Shown here: positions 33,842-43,793 of the stretch, in pieces
Layout: every line of letters starts with the position of its first letter
Position numbering within the stretch: the stretch's first letter is position 1
Assembly (NCBI RefSeq): GCF_000372845.1
Contig: NZ_KB889963.1
Coordinates: 2,934,304-2,998,303, forward strand
DNA: 64,000 bases
From: Methylocystis rosea SV97
GTDB taxonomy: Bacteria > Pseudomonadota > Alphaproteobacteria > Rhizobiales > Beijerinckiaceae
Direction of reading: 5' to 3'
Position numbers and translations under genes: made by a program
The notes under the pieces: generated by a model
The model's input: the letters and a program-made list of their open reading frames with translations, nothing else
Database searches by the model: none
What the model was told of the DNA's origin: nothing

Positions 33842-34834
33842 TTGTGGAGGTTCGTCGTTTGCGTGAGTGCGCGGCTGATCGCGCATGAGAATTTCGACGT
33901 CCGAGTCCTTGGTCGACTGCACGCGGAAAGTTCCCTGATATGTTTTGCCCTCGTGGCGCGCGATGGCGACATATTCGCCTTCGGCCAAAACGAGCGAAGG
34001 GAAAGCGCCGATCATCTCGCGGATGACGTCGCCGCCCGGCGTGAGCACCGAAAAGCTCGTATTGGCGAGCGCCTCGCCACCCGGCTGCTTGACGAGCTTC
34101 AAGGTCATGGTCGCCGCGCGATGGCGCAGGGTCGCCTCGATCAGCTTTCCGGCCGGGATCTTCAAATCCGCCGTAACCACGGAGTTAGTCTGGTTCGTCC
34201 CGCCCTGAGCGCCCTGCCCCGTGTCGAGCAAAGTGGACACGACGTGATAGGCGCCTTCGGGGAGGCAGATCACTTGATCGGAGTTGGCGTTGGCGAGAAT
34301 GAGCTTCGCTTCGGAATTGCCGCGTTCCGGCACATAGATCGAAATTGAAAGCCGCTGCGCGGGAATTTGCGCGTCGCCCAGCTTATCGATGAGCTTCAGC
34401 CCGCCGGCGTTCAGAACGATCCGCTCGGAAACATTGCCGCCCTCTATGGCGACGCGGCGCGTGACGCCGGCAAGCCCATAGGCGGCGTGGACGATATAGG
34501 AGCCGTCCGGCAGCGGCAGCGTCGGGGTCGCCTCTTCCGACTGCGCAACGAGCTTGTGCGATCCGTCCGGCTGGGCGCTCTCCTCAAAGACACGCCAGAC
34601 GAGGCCCGAGTGGACCTGCTGCTGGTCATTGGCTGCAAGCGTCGCGCTCAGCCTCAGCGCTGCTCGTCTTTCGGTCGGCGGCGCCGCAGGTCCGGCCGCT
34701 TCGCCGGCGCTATGCGGCGGATGAGGACGGCGCGGGGGCTGTTGCTGCGCTTGCGCCGGTTCGGGGAGAAGCGCTGCGCCGGCGAGCGCCGCCGCGGCGG
34801 CTCGGCCAAGCGCGTCCAATCGGACTTTTTTCAT
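33839..34834 (-). CDS. Exported protein of unknown function with carboxypeptidase-regulatory-like repeats
   Basis: 331 residues. A signal peptide (AAAAALAGAALLPEPAQAQ) is followed by a proline/alanine-rich linker. At least two repeated beta-rich modules come next, each with a pattern like LPDGSYIVHAAYG (about 108), LPEGAYHVVSTL (about 195) and LAEGEYVAIARHEGKTYQG (about 288). These resemble small extracellular beta-sandwich modules. Such proteins are widespread, uncharacterised exported proteins of alphaproteobacteria. It precedes the citrate-lyase-like gene on the same strand by 8 bp and is probably cotranscribed with it. Confidence 0.75.
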   Translation of the reverse strand: MKKVRLDALGRAAAAALAGAALLPEPAQAQQQPPRRPHPPHSAGEAAGPAAPPTERRAALRLSATLAANDQQQVHSGLVWRVFEESAQPDGSHKLVAQSEEATPTLPLPDGSYIVHAAYGLAGVTRRVAIEGGNVSERIVLNAGGLKLIDKLGDAQIPAQRLSISIYVPERGNSEAKLILANANSDQVICLPEGAYHVVSTLLDTGQGAQGGTNQTNSVVTADLKIPAGKLIEATLRHRAATMTLKLVKQPGGEALANTSFSVLTPGGDVIREMIGAFPSLVLAEGEYVAIARHEGKTYQGTFRVQSTKDSDVEILMRDQPRTHANDEPPQ

Positions 34835-34842
34835 CGACCTGT

Positions 34843-35571
34843 CTATGCCGAGGATTGCGGTCTTTGTCGATTCTCGCCCGCCGGGAAGACCTCGTGGATG
34901 GCCGCGATCTCTCCGGGAAATAGCGCCATCGCCCCCTGAAAACCGTCGCGGCGCGCCGCCGCATAGGCCTCATTTTCCCCCGTTGGGACGTGCGCAGCGA
35001 GCGCCGGAACGCCGGCCGAGGCCGCCGCGAGTACGAGAGCCCCGCGCGCCATTTGGACGGCGGCGCCGCTACCCTCGGCAAGCCCCAGCGCCGCGCGCAG
35101 CCCGGCTTCGTCGAAGGCCAGGGCCGCAAGACGCGGCGACGCGCCGGCGAGGGAACGCAACGCCAACGCCGCGGCGGGATCGCCCCCGGCGAAAGCGCCG
35201 ATCCTGGTCGCGCCGTCGGCGAGGCCGGCTTGCGCCTCGCGCACGGCGAGCTTCACCGACATGCGCTGCAGGCTCGCGGCGCCGGCGCAGGATGGCAGAA
35301 AGATGCCCTCCGGTCCCGGGCCGAACAGCGCGTCGAGGTCGGCCTCGATGAGTTCGTTCTCGAGAGGGGCGACTTCCACGAAGAGATTCGGCGCCGCGCT
35401 CTTGCCTCGCCGCTCGTTGATCAGCGCGCAGGCGCGCGCGCGGGCGCTGCGTCGCGCCGCGTCCTCCGCGCAGGGGCCAATCCGCAACAAAATCGCATCG
35501 GCGCCGCAAACGAGCGCCGCCGCGACATCCTCATCGCTGGCGTCGGACTCAATGATCAAACAGGAGCGCAT
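34843..35571 (-). CDS. HpcH/HpaI aldolase/citrate-lyase-like protein
   Basis: About 242 residues from an ATG at 35571 (MRSCLIIESDASDED). The alternating strands and helices, with blocks LFVEVAPLENELIEADLDAL, GIFLPSCAGAASL and RIGAFAGGDPAAALAL, suggest a TIM barrel of the citrate lyase beta-subunit/aldolase class. Catalytic residues are hard to place: the usual EDSV-like motif is not obvious. It is therefore called by overall pattern with moderate confidence. It sits before the exported protein gene and after the ferredoxin gene on one strand. Confidence 0.6.
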   Translation of the reverse strand: MRSCLIIESDASDEDVAAALVCGADAILLRIGPCAEDAARRSARARACALINERRGKSAAPNLFVEVAPLENELIEADLDALFGPGPEGIFLPSCAGAASLQRMSVKLAVREAQAGLADGATRIGAFAGGDPAAALALRSLAGASPRLAALAFDEAGLRAALGLAEGSGAAVQMARGALVLAAASAGVPALAAHVPTGENEAYAAARRDGFQGAMALFPGEIAAIHEVFPAGENRQRPQSSA

Positions 35572-35636
35572 GCGAGCTGAGTGGCTTTTCTCGGGAGACC
35601 TCCGATCCCTTTTAGCACGCTCAGCGGGGCCGCTGA

Positions 35637-35936
35637 TCAGTCCGGGGCCTCGATCTCCTCCAGCACGAAGCGGATCAGCTCGTCGACCGACGAATAGCTG
35701 ATCCATTTCCTGCCAGGATAGACGACCGCGACGGGGCCGTGCTCGCACTGGCCGAGGCAGCCCGACTGCGACAGACGCACGCCGTCGCGTTTGGCGAAGG
35801 GCAGCGCCTTGAGCGCTTCCTTCACCTTGGCCAGGGCCTCCTTTGCGCCGTGGTCCTCGCAGGCGGATCGGCCGTCGCGTGCGTTGACGCATACGAAGAC
35901 GTGGCGGCGGAAGGGCTTGATCGCTGATTCAGTCAT
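35637..35936 (-). CDS. Thioredoxin-like [2Fe-2S] ferredoxin
   Basis: 99 residues. The cysteines are spaced as in thioredoxin-fold [2Fe-2S] proteins: one in HVFVCVNAR, one in RSACEDHG, and two in LSQSGCLGQCEHGPVAVVYP. That last block is the family hallmark, shared with the hydrogenase/formate dehydrogenase small-subunit fold. It likely carries electrons in the cytoplasm; the partner is unknown. The ATG at 35936 lies 5 bp from the NAD kinase stop at 35942 on the same strand, so it may be in an operon with nadK. Confidence 0.85.
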   Translation of the reverse strand: MTESAIKPFRRHVFVCVNARDGRSACEDHGAKEALAKVKEALKALPFAKRDGVRLSQSGCLGQCEHGPVAVVYPGRKWISYSSVDELIRFVLEEIEAPD

Positions 35937-35941
35937 TGGGT

Positions 35942-36745
35942 TTAGTATCCGAACTGCTCGCGCAAAATTCGCTCTTCCAGCGAATGGCCGGCGTCGTGGA
36001 GAAGGACCAGACTGGTGGCGTGGTCCATCACAACGTCCACATAAGCAAGGTCGCGGAATTCGTCATGATCGGCGACGACGGAGACCGGCCGCTTCGCCGC
36101 TTCGAGGACCTCGATCCGCACCTTGGCGAGATCGGGCAGCAGAGCGCCATGCCAGCGGCGCGGGCGGAAAGCGGAGATCGGCGTCAAGGCCATCAGCGGC
36201 GCATCGAGCGGCAGGATCGGACCATTGGCGGAAAGATTGTAGGCGGTCGAGCCCGCGGGCGTCGACACCAGCACGCCGTCGGTGACGAGCTCCGGCAGCC
36301 GCTCCTGGCCGTTGACCAGAATGCGCAGCTTGGCGATCTGCGAGGTCTGGCGCAACAGCGACACCTCATTGATGGCGTGCGCCGAGAACTCGTCGCCGCG
36401 CACATTGACGGCATGCATCAGCAAGGGGTGAATGATCGAAGGCTTGGCCTCGGCGATGCGCTTGCGCAGCCCCGTCTCGCGATACTGGTTCATCAGAAAG
36501 CCGACGGAGCCGCGATTCATGCCGTAGATCGGCTTGCCGGCGTCCATGAACCGATGCAGCGTGCGAAGCATAAGTCCGTCGCCCCCGAGCGCGACGATGC
36601 AATCGGCCTCCTCAGGCGGGCAGTCGCCGTATTTTTCAATCAGGCGCTGGCGCGAGTCCTCCGCCTCCGGCGCGCCCGACGCGAGAAAAGCCAAATGGGC
36701 GCACGGTTTCTTCCCGTGATTCTGCTGATCTCCGGCGGCGCCCAT
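35942..36745 (-). CDS. nadK: NAD kinase
   Basis: Phosphorylates NAD to NADP using ATP. The sequence has the GGDG motif in [20 protein letters not shown], the [12 protein letters not shown] block, and [27 protein letters not shown], all diagnostic. From the ATG at 36745 the protein is 267 residues, normal for alphaproteobacteria; a longer frame to 36832 is arginine-rich and unlikely. The downstream ferredoxin gene starts within 6 bp, suggesting cotranscription. The 129 bp upstream, before the ROK gene, show no feature. Confidence 0.93.
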   Translation of the reverse strand: MGAAGDQQNHGKKPCAHLAFLASGAPEAEDSRQRLIEKYGDCPPEEADCIVALGGDGLMLRTLHRFMDAGKPIYGMNRGSVGFLMNQYRETGLRKRIAEAKPSIIHPLLMHAVNVRGDEFSAHAINEVSLLRQTSQIAKLRILVNGQERLPELVTDGVLVSTPAGSTAYNLSANGPILPLDAPLMALTPISAFRPRRWHGALLPDLAKVRIEVLEAAKRPVSVVADHDEFRDLAYVDVVMDHATSLVLLHDAGHSLEERILREQFGY

Positions 36746-36874
36746 CGCAAACTCCCTCTCACGCTCGCCGCAGCCGCCGCGATGCCTTCCGCATACACCG
36801 GCGCGAGCCCGGAGGGAACGGCGCCGGCGCAAGCTCCGTGCGAGCCCCGCTCCGGCGGCCTCAATATGTCCAGC

Positions 36875-37798
36875 TCATTCGGCCTCGCCGGCGCCCCATA
36901 GCCATGCGGCGCCGCGCACGCCGCCCGAGTCGCCATGCGAGTTCGGCAGGATTTTCGTATCGAAAGCGTCGGTGACGGCGTTCTCCCCCACGCGCGCGGC
37001 CAGTCCCTCATAGAGGCGCGAGATGTTGGAAAGTCCGCCGCCGAGCACGATGACGTCAGGATCGATGAGATCGACGACCACCGCCAGCGCCCGCGCCAGA
37101 CGATCCTGATAGCAGTCGAGGCTTGCGCGCGCGGCGGGCTCGCCGGCTTCCGCCAGCGCGGCGATATCACTCGCGAGTCGGCGCGCGCCGGAGCGCTTTT
37201 CATAGTCGCGCGACAGGCCGGCGCCGCAAAGAAACGTCTCGACGCAGCCGCTGTGCCCGCAAAAGCAGGGGCTCCCGGGATATTCCTCCGGAGTCATCCA
37301 CGGCAGCGGCGTATGGCCCCATTCGCCGGCGACGCTATTGCGCCCCTCGAGAATCTTGCCATTGACGATGACGCCGCCGCCGACGCCGGTGCCAAGAATG
37401 ACGCCGAACACTACGCCGGCGCCGCGGCCGGCGCCGTCGATCGCCTCCGACAGCGCGAAGCAATTGGCGTCATTGGCGACCCGCACCGGGCGTCCGAGCG
37501 CCCGCGCGAGATCGACGTCGAGCGGCTTGCCGTTGACGACGACCGTGTTGGAATTTTTCACGAGGCCGGTATGCGTCGAGATCGCGCCGGGTGCGCCGAC
37601 GCCCACGACGCCGCGCCGCCCGACATTCGACTCGATATCGCGCACGAGAGTCGCGACGGCGTCGATGATCGCCGCATAATCGTCCGCCGGCGTCGCGACG
37701 CGGCGACGCGCCAGCGTCTCGCCGGCGGCGTCGAGCGCGATCGCCTCGATTTTGGTGCCGCCGAGATCAACGCCGATGCGGATAACGTCGCGCGTCAT
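36875..37798 (-). CDS. ROK-family sugar kinase
   Basis: 307 residues with the ROK pattern: an N-terminal phosphate loop RIGVDLGGTKIEAIAL, GVGAPGAIS, NDANCFALSEA, the GTGVGGG segment and EWGHTPLPW. A zinc-binding CFCGHSGCVETFL near residue 180 follows. Such proteins are fructokinases, glucokinases or N-acetyl-hexosamine kinases; the substrate cannot be chosen from sequence alone. The start overlaps the stop of the pentapeptide gene by 4 bp, implying coupled translation with it. Confidence 0.88.
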   Translation of the reverse strand: MTRDVIRIGVDLGGTKIEAIALDAAGETLARRRVATPADDYAAIIDAVATLVRDIESNVGRRGVVGVGAPGAISTHTGLVKNSNTVVVNGKPLDVDLARALGRPVRVANDANCFALSEAIDGAGRGAGVVFGVILGTGVGGGVIVNGKILEGRNSVAGEWGHTPLPWMTPEEYPGSPCFCGHSGCVETFLCGAGLSRDYEKRSGARRLASDIAALAEAGEPAARASLDCYQDRLARALAVVVDLIDPDVIVLGGGLSNISRLYEGLAARVGENAVTDAFDTKILPNSHGDSGGVRGAAWLWGAGEAE

Positions 37799-38580
37799 TT
37801 CACGCGGGCGCGATCGAGGTTCTGCGCGCCTGCGAGCGCGGCCCCGGCGGCGGCGTCGATCTGCGCGGAATCGAGATCGAGACCGTCAGTCCTGGCGCCG
37901 ATCCAGTTTGCGCCAGTCAAATCCGCGCCAGCGGCGTCGGCGCCCTTCAGATTCGCCTCGGAAAAATCCGCGCCCGCGGCGCGCGCGAAGCGCAGATCGG
38001 CGCTCGCGAGATTTGCCTTGTGAAAACGCGCGCCTTCGAGCACGGCCGAGCGCAGCACCGCGCGCATCAATCCCATCGACTGGTTCTTCATGTCGGCGGA
38101 GAGATCCGCCTCGCTGAAATTGGCGCCGCGCGCCGATGCGCCGGTCAGATCGCCGGCGAGACGCGCATGCGCGAAGTCTGCGCCGTCGGCCTTTATACGC
38201 TGCATCTGCGAAGCGAAGGCGTGCGCCCCCTTCAGCGATGCGCCGGTGAGGTCGGCTTCGATCAGCCAGGCCTGATCGAGAATCGCGTCGTCGAGCCGCG
38301 CGCCGGCGAGCGACGTCTTGTTCATGCGGGCCGCGTGAAAATCAACGCCGTGCAGATCGAGGCCGGAAAGATCGAGGCCGTTGAGGCTTTTTTCCGAAAG
38401 ATCGATCTTATGTCCGCTCTCGCGATGCAGCAGCGCCGTTTCGACGTCGGCGCGCGTCAATTCAGCCTTGGAATAAGCCGGCTGCGCAAGATCGACGCCT
38501 TGCAGCATATCCTGCGCGCGGAGGTCTTGAGCGGACAATGACGCGACGCAGACGAAGATGAAGCTCAGACGCATACGCAC
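37795..38580 (-). CDS. Exported pentapeptide-repeat protein
   Basis: 261 residues with a signal peptide (LSFIFVCVASLSAQDLRA). From about residue 60 the sequence is a run of A(D/N)LxX pentapeptides (for example LNGLDLSGLDLHGVDFHAAR and FSEANLKGADAAGADLTGAN), predicting a right-handed quadrilateral beta-helix. Targets of exported pentapeptide proteins are mostly unknown. Cytosolic relatives mimic DNA and protect gyrase, but export argues against that here. It overlaps the ROK kinase gene by 4 bp. Confidence 0.85.
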   Translation of the reverse strand: MRMRLSFIFVCVASLSAQDLRAQDMLQGVDLAQPAYSKAELTRADVETALLHRESGHKIDLSEKSLNGLDLSGLDLHGVDFHAARMNKTSLAGARLDDAILDQAWLIEADLTGASLKGAHAFASQMQRIKADGADFAHARLAGDLTGASARGANFSEADLSADMKNQSMGLMRAVLRSAVLEGARFHKANLASADLRFARAAGADFSEANLKGADAAGADLTGANWIGARTDGLDLDSAQIDAAAGAALAGAQNLDRARVK

Positions 38581-38602
38581 GAACTCTTCCTTCTGCCGGC
38601 GC

Positions 38603-39391
38603 TTACGCCGCGTCGGCGTTGCGATCAGCCGAAGCGCCGGCGCTCAGCGCCTGCGCCTGCTCGACCCACCCATTGCGCTTCACCCGCCCCGCCGCGCCGA
38701 TGGACGCCTCGATCCATTTGATGTTGTCGACGCTCCAGCCGGCGATCTGATCATAATGGAAAACGCCGAGCGCGTGCAGCTTCTCGACGCTCTTTGGTCC
38801 GACGCCCTTGATTTTTGCGAGATCGTCCGCCGCGCCGTTGCGTGGCGCGGGAAGCGCGGCAGGCGGAGCGCCCGGCGCCATCTTGGCGCTCGGCGCGCGC
38901 ATTTGCGCGGCTTTTTCATTCAGCGCCTTGGCGGCGGAAGCCGCCGCCTCTAGCGCCGGCTCAACGCTCGTCGCCGTCTCTAGCTGCGCAGTCGTAACGA
39001 TCTCATCTTGCTCATCTTGCGGTTCGGGCGACGGCGCGACAGTCGATTCGTAATCGTCGCGCGTCGCGCCGCGCAATACAACGATCGGCCGCTTCGCGGC
39101 GTAAGCGGGCGCGGCCTGGGTCGTCTTGAGCGCGCCGCCAACCGGCAGACCGACGAGATAAGCGAGCGCCGCGATCAGCAACACATCCATCGTCAGCGCC
39201 GCGCGCCCGTCAAGGAGCCCCAGCCATGAGGTGGCTGCGCCCGCGCCGAGCGTCACGGCGATCGCGATAACGTTCCAGCCGGGCGCCGCAGGGGCGTCCT
39301 TCGCCGGCGAGGTCGTCACATAGCCGGCAAGCGTGCCAAGCCCGCAGGCGGCGGCGAACCAAGGCCAGCCAAGCGTCAGCAAGTAGGACAT
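38603..39391 (-). CDS. Membrane-anchored protein with C-terminal helix-hairpin-helix domain
   Basis: 262 residues. Three hydrophobic segments lie in the first 85 residues (FAAACGLGTLAGYV, VIAIAVTLGAGAATSWLGLL, DVLLIAALAYLVGLPVGG). A low-complexity alanine/glutamate linker follows. The C-terminal 65 residues hold a helix-hairpin-helix fold: DDLAKIKGVGPKSVEKLHAL then VFHYDQIAGWSVDNIKWIEA. That domain is common at the C-terminus of respiratory-complex-associated and uncharacterised membrane proteins of alphaproteobacteria. It may bind nucleic acid or act as a protein contact. It is separated by 21 bp from the OmpA/BON gene and is probably its operon partner. Confidence 0.78.
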   Translation of the reverse strand: MSYLLTLGWPWFAAACGLGTLAGYVTTSPAKDAPAAPGWNVIAIAVTLGAGAATSWLGLLDGRAALTMDVLLIAALAYLVGLPVGGALKTTQAAPAYAAKRPIVVLRGATRDDYESTVAPSPEPQDEQDEIVTTAQLETATSVEPALEAAASAAKALNEKAAQMRAPSAKMAPGAPPAALPAPRNGAADDLAKIKGVGPKSVEKLHALGVFHYDQIAGWSVDNIKWIEASIGAAGRVKRNGWVEQAQALSAGASADRNADAA

Positions 39392-39412
39392 CTGCCGTCT
39401 CCTTCTCTGGCG

Positions 39413-41164
39413 CTACTTGACGACGATTTCGACGCGGCGATTGCGCGCGCGATTTTCGTCAGTGTCATTGGAAGCGATTGGGCGCTCGCCGCCATAGCCG
39501 ACGGCGCTTATTCTGAACGGGTCGACTCCGGCCTTCGCCAAGCGTTCGACGACCGCCTGCGCGCGACGCTTGCTGCGCCCCAGATTCACTTCGGCGATGC
39601 CGATGTTGTCGGTGTGCGCCGCGATTTCGAGAGCAGCGCCCTGGCAGCGCAGCGCCGTCGCGGCGATCGCATCGATGAGAGGCGCGGATTCCGCGGCGAT
39701 CGCCGAATCGTCGGACGCAAAGACGATTGGCGATTTGGCGAGAAGCTCGGAGAGCGCCGCGCCACATTGGCTTGCAACAAGCGGCGAGCCGACGATGCGG
39801 GTCGACAGCTGCGCCTCGCCACGGAAACTCTGCGGAAGCGCATCGGCGAAGCTCGCCGCAATCTCGGCGCGCGCGCTCTGATGACGCGCGACGCCCGCGA
39901 GCGAGATATTCGAATCGCTGATCGCAAGCTTGCCTTCGTCGAGCCGCGCCAACGCGGCAAGCGAATGATTCGTCGCTTCCGCGAAGTTCTGCGGCGCCCC
40001 TTTCGCGATGACGAGCCGATCGACGACTTTCGCGTCGAAGAAATTCCTGCGCGCGGTTTCGACGAGGCGATTACGGACGGCCTCATCTGGCGCGTAGCCA
40101 GTGAGCGTAACGTCTCCGCCGGCGCGCTGGGCGCTGAAAACATACGGCGTCATCGGACCCGCCATGACGTCGAGCCGCGCAATCTCAAATCCTGAAGGCA
40201 ACCGCGCTTTGGCGTCGGCCCGGATCGTCTCGCCCAATATGTTCTGGCGCCCCTGCCCTTCGATGATGATCTTGCCATCGGATACCGCGACTTTGCCTTG
40301 CGACAACTTGCCGAGTTCACCGACCGCGAATGCAAGCGCGCCGGCGAAGTCTCCGGCCGGCGCGCCGGCGCCGAGCTGAATCGCATCGCTGACCGCGGCG
40401 CCGGCGCCCACGGAGGCCGCCATCGCGACGACCTGTTTGCGCAGATCGTTGCTCGGCAAATGGCCGGAGAGACTGATGACACCGTCGCGCGCCGCCGCTG
40501 AAAACACGTAGGGAGAAACACGCGGCGGCGACACGTCGACCTTTACCGCGCTCGCGCCGAACGGCGACGCCTTGAGCGCGGCGAGCGCCTTGTCGTAATC
40601 GGCCGCGCTGCGCGCTTCGCCGGAAACAGCCAGAGTCGCGTCGGTCATCGTCGTCGATGCGGGATCGAGTTCGGCGAGGCGGCGCACGGCGAAGGACGCG
40701 AGTTCGGGGAAGGATTGCGGCGCGCCGTCGGCGTAGGCGGCGGAGTCCGACACTTCTAGCCCTAGGGCGGCGATCTCTGCGCGCAGCCTTTCGCGCGCGC
40801 CCGTCGGCGGGACGTTGCCCGAGATTGTGGCCTTGCCGCCGCGGCGTTCGAGTCGCAGGACGAAGGGCGTCGCGCGCGAGAGAGGCTGCGTCGCATCGAT
40901 CATGCGCCGCGCCGGCGTTTCAACACCCAGCGCCGTCAAAAGCTGAGTTTTCACGTCAGGCGACAGCGAAATGCCGGCAAGGACGACGTCACGGCCCGCG
41001 ACGCGGACCTCCGGCCTGTCGATCGCGTCAGGCGACTGTGCGACTCGCAACAAGATCGCAGCGCGCAGATCGTCCTCAATACGAGGCGTCAGCGCGCTCT
41101 GCGCAAAATAGGCCAGTCCAAAAAGGACCGGCAGTCCAATCCACCATTTTTTGGGAAGGTGCAT
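39413..41164 (-). CDS. OmpA-family protein with BON-like domains
   Basis: About 583 residues. One membrane anchor lies at the N-terminus (WWIGLPVLFGLAYFAQ). The middle contains four or so BON-like modules of about 70-80 residues with repeating phrases such as VSPYVFSAAARDGVISLSGH, GPMTPYVFSAQRAGGDVTLT and repeated ISD-type turns. The C-terminus is an OmpA peptidoglycan-binding domain (LEIAAHTDNIGIAEVNLGRS, then RAQAVVERL, NRARNRRVEIVV). It would tether the inner membrane to the cell wall. I chose ATG 41164; one at 41182 is equally possible. The N-terminus is not a cleavable signal. Confidence 0.88.
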   Translation of the reverse strand: MHLPKKWWIGLPVLFGLAYFAQSALTPRIEDDLRAAILLRVAQSPDAIDRPEVRVAGRDVVLAGISLSPDVKTQLLTALGVETPARRMIDATQPLSRATPFVLRLERRGGKATISGNVPPTGARERLRAEIAALGLEVSDSAAYADGAPQSFPELASFAVRRLAELDPASTTMTDATLAVSGEARSAADYDKALAALKASPFGASAVKVDVSPPRVSPYVFSAAARDGVISLSGHLPSNDLRKQVVAMAASVGAGAAVSDAIQLGAGAPAGDFAGALAFAVGELGKLSQGKVAVSDGKIIIEGQGRQNILGETIRADAKARLPSGFEIARLDVMAGPMTPYVFSAQRAGGDVTLTGYAPDEAVRNRLVETARRNFFDAKVVDRLVIAKGAPQNFAEATNHSLAALARLDEGKLAISDSNISLAGVARHQSARAEIAASFADALPQSFRGEAQLSTRIVGSPLVASQCGAALSELLAKSPIVFASDDSAIAAESAPLIDAIAATALRCQGAALEIAAHTDNIGIAEVNLGRSKRRAQAVVERLAKAGVDPFRISAVGYGGERPIASNDTDENRARNRRVEIVVK

Positions 41165-41270
41165 CGACGTCTTGCCCCCCATCGAAGAGAGAATCAGCAA
41201 AGACGCGCTTAACTCAACCGCACATGGTCCTTTTGCGCGGCGACGTGTCAATATGATGGCAAACAAAAAT

Positions 41271-41297
41271 GGGGAACGCGGCTGCGCCGCGCTCCCC
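41271..41297 (-). terminator. Terminator after rnhA
   Basis: GGGGA-A-CGCGGC / GCCGCG-C-TCCCC forms a stem of eleven pairs with one mismatch and a three-base loop. On the minus strand it is followed by ATTTTTGTTT. It would end transcription of the ispH-thrB-rnhA run before the OmpA/BON gene. Confidence 0.8.
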
Positions 41298-41356
41298 AAA
41301 GGCGAAGAAGAGTCCTGGTCGACTCTGAAATAGGATTCGCCCGCTCTTCGACAAGG

Positions 41357-41833
41357 CTACTTTGATGAAAAGCGTGCGCTTGCAGGCGGCCTGCCGGGGA
41401 GAAAAGGCGCCATGCCGGCGCGCGCCAATTCGTCGGCGCGCTCGTTCATGTCATGGCCCGAATGGCCTTTGACCCAATGCCAACCGACGTCATGCCGCTC
41501 CGCCGCCGCTTCCAGCCTTTGCCACAGATCGACGTTCTTAACCGGCTTTCGGTCGGCGGTGCGCCAGCCGCGCGCTTTCCAGCCGGCGATCCATGAGGTG
41601 ACTCCGCTGCGCAAATATTGCGAATCGGTATGGAGATCCACCGCGCAAGCACGAGTCAGAGTCTCAAGCGCCATGATCGCCGCCATCAGCTCCATGCGAT
41701 TATTGGTGGTGAGCGGCTCGCCGCCGTTGATCTCTTTTTCGCGATCGCCAAAGCGGAGAATCGCGCCCCAGCCGCCCGGCCCCGGATTTCCCGAGCAGGC
41801 GCCATCCGTCCAGATCTCGACGCCGCGCGTCAT
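41357..41833 (-). CDS. rnhA: Ribonuclease HI
   Basis: 158 residues. Cleaves the RNA strand of RNA-DNA hybrids. Catalytic residues are visible in order: Asp in [19 protein letters not shown], Glu in [12 protein letters not shown], Asp in [18 protein letters not shown], and Asp in NERADELAR, with the histidine of the basic loop in [10 protein letters not shown]. Length and domain are standard. It overlaps thrB by 4 bp; the terminator at 41271-41297 closes the transcript. Confidence 0.96.
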   Translation of the reverse strand: MTRGVEIWTDGACSGNPGPGGWGAILRFGDREKEINGGEPLTTNNRMELMAAIMALETLTRACAVDLHTDSQYLRSGVTSWIAGWKARGWRTADRKPVKNVDLWQRLEAAAERHDVGWHWVKGHSGHDMNERADELARAGMAPFLPGRPPASARFSSK

Positions 41834-42795
41834 GAGCCGAGGCCATAGACGCGCACGTCAGGGGCGGATTGGTGAAATCGAAGCTTGGCGAGATATTCGC
41901 GCGGATCCTTGGGACGCACCAGCGCGCCTGCCGGCACATTGAGCCAGTCGACGTAGCGGGTGAGCAGAAAACGCAGCGCGGCGCCGCGAGCGAGCGTCGG
42001 AAAGGCCGCGATCTCGGCGGTTGAAAGCGGCCGGAGCCGCCGGTAGGCGTCGAGCAGCGCGAAGCCCTTGTCCGGTTGATAGCGAAGCTCGGCGTCAAAG
42101 CACCAGGCGTTCAGGCAAATCGCCAGGTCATATGCGTAGGCGTCGGTGCAGGCGAAGTAAAAGTCGATCAGCCCCGAGATGCGCTCGCCGAGAAAGAAAA
42201 CATTGTCGGGGAAGAGATCGGCGTGAATGACGCCGCTCGGCAAATCTCGCGGCCAGTTGCGCTCCAGATGATCGAGTTCCGCGTCGACGAGCGCGCGCAA
42301 TCCCGTCGCGACCTCTTCCGCACGCGATGCGCACGTCGAAAAAAGCGGCCGCCATCCCTCGATAGAAAGCGCGTTGCGGCGCCGCTGCGCGAAATCGGCG
42401 CCGGCGAGGTGCAGTTGCGCGAGAGTCGCGCCGAGCGCGGCGCAGTGCGCGGTTTCGGGATGGTGGATCGAATAGCCGTCCAGAAAAGTGACGATGACCG
42501 CAGGTCGGCCGGCGAGGCGCCCCAGCGCAAGCCCGGCGCGGTTCTTTACCGGCAGCGGGCAGGTCACGCCCCGCGCCGCGAGATGTTCCATGAGGTTCAG
42601 GAAGAATGGCAAATCGGCTTCAGCGACGCGCTTTTCGTAAAGCGTGAGGATGAAGCTGCCGGCGCCGGTGTGGAGATAGTAGTTGGAGTTTTCGACCCCC
42701 TCGGCGATGCCTTTGCAGGAGAGCAGCGGCCCGAGATCATATGTCGCGAGGAAAGCGATCAGCTCCTCGTCGTCAACCTGCGTGTAGACGGCCAT
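41830..42795 (-). CDS. thrB: Homoserine kinase
   Basis: 321 residues of the aminoglycoside-phosphotransferase-like fold, the ThrB type of alphaproteobacteria and pseudomonads. Visible are the glycine loop and strands [20 protein letters not shown], the catalytic loop [14 protein letters not shown], and the metal site [13 protein letters not shown]. It makes O-phosphohomoserine for threonine synthesis. It follows ispH by 29 bp and overlaps rnhA by 4 bp; the ispH-thrB-rnhA order is common in Hyphomicrobiales. Confidence 0.94.
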   Translation of the reverse strand: MAVYTQVDDEELIAFLATYDLGPLLSCKGIAEGVENSNYYLHTGAGSFILTLYEKRVAEADLPFFLNLMEHLAARGVTCPLPVKNRAGLALGRLAGRPAVIVTFLDGYSIHHPETAHCAALGATLAQLHLAGADFAQRRRNALSIEGWRPLFSTCASRAEEVATGLRALVDAELDHLERNWPRDLPSGVIHADLFPDNVFFLGERISGLIDFYFACTDAYAYDLAICLNAWCFDAELRYQPDKGFALLDAYRRLRPLSTAEIAAFPTLARGAALRFLLTRYVDWLNVPAGALVRPKDPREYLAKLRFHQSAPDVRVYGLGS

Positions 42796-42824
42796 GGGCG
42801 CCGACCGTTCACTGCGGGCCGCCC

Positions 42825-43793
42825 TCAGGCGATCGCCCGCAGCTCCTTGGGCAGAGGGAAGGACACGTTCTCGTCGGCGCTGGAGATGGTCTCGACGACA
42901 ATGTCGTAGCGTTCGGCGAATGCGTCCATGATTTCTTCAACCAGAACTTCGGGCGCGGACGCGCCGGCCGTAATGCCGAGCGACGATATCCTGCCAAAAA
43001 TCTCCCAGTCGATCTCGCCCCGGCCCTGCACGAGTTGCGCCGGCGCCCCGGCGCGCTCGGCCACCTCGCGCAGCCGCTGCGAGTTCGACGAGTTGGGCGA
43101 GCCAACCACGATCACGGCCTCGACATGCGGGGCGACCTCCTTCACCGCAGCCTGGCGGTTCGTCGTCGCATAGCAGATGTCTTCCTTGTGCGGGCCAATG
43201 ATTTTTGGAAAGCGCCGCATCAGCGCGCTGACGATCTCCTGGGAGTCGTCGAGCGAGAGCGTCGTTTGCGTCACATAAGCCAGATTCGTTTCGTCATCGA
43301 GTTTGAGCCGCCCAATGTCCTCCACGGATTCGACCAGCACCACCGCCCCTTCCGGCAGCTGTCCCATGGTGCCCACGACCTCAGGATGGCCGGAATGTCC
43401 AACGAGCAACACCCGGCGGCCGCGCCGCCAGTGAATTTCCGCCTCTCGATGCACTTTGGTGACGAGTGGGCAGGTCGCGTCGATGGCGAGGAGCCCGCGT
43501 CCGGCCGCTGCGGCCGAAACCGCTTTGGCGACCCCATGCGCCGAGAAGATCACCGGCGCGTTCGTGTTCGGAATTTCGTCGAGCTCCTCGACGAAAACCG
43601 CGCCCTTCGCCTTAAGCGATTCGACGACGTAGCGATTGTGAACGATCTCATGGCGCACATAAACGGGTGGCCCAAACTTGGCCAGCGCCCGCTCGACGGC
43701 GTCGATTGCGCGCACGACGCCGGCGCAAAATCCGCGCGGCGAGCAAAGCAGTATCTTAAGCGGCGGCTTGGTCGGCCGGGGGTGAACGTTCAT
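42825..43793 (-). CDS. ispH: 4-hydroxy-3-methylbut-2-enyl diphosphate reductase
   Basis: Last enzyme of the MEP isoprenoid route, a [4Fe-4S] protein giving IPP and DMAPP. The three cluster cysteines are visible in [29 protein letters not shown] and [13 protein letters not shown]. The proton-relay region [15 protein letters not shown] and the [10 protein letters not shown] block are also present. 322 residues is normal. It heads the run with thrB and rnhA. The 297 bp upstream (43794-44090), shared with the divergent DUF937 gene, show no structured element I can name. Confidence 0.96.
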   Translation of the reverse strand: MNVHPRPTKPPLKILLCSPRGFCAGVVRAIDAVERALAKFGPPVYVRHEIVHNRYVVESLKAKGAVFVEELDEIPNTNAPVIFSAHGVAKAVSAAAAGRGLLAIDATCPLVTKVHREAEIHWRRGRRVLLVGHSGHPEVVGTMGQLPEGAVVLVESVEDIGRLKLDDETNLAYVTQTTLSLDDSQEIVSALMRRFPKIIGPHKEDICYATTNRQAAVKEVAPHVEAVIVVGSPNSSNSQRLREVAERAGAPAQLVQGRGEIDWEIFGRISSLGITAGASAPEVLVEEIMDAFAERYDIVVETISSADENVSFPLPKELRAIA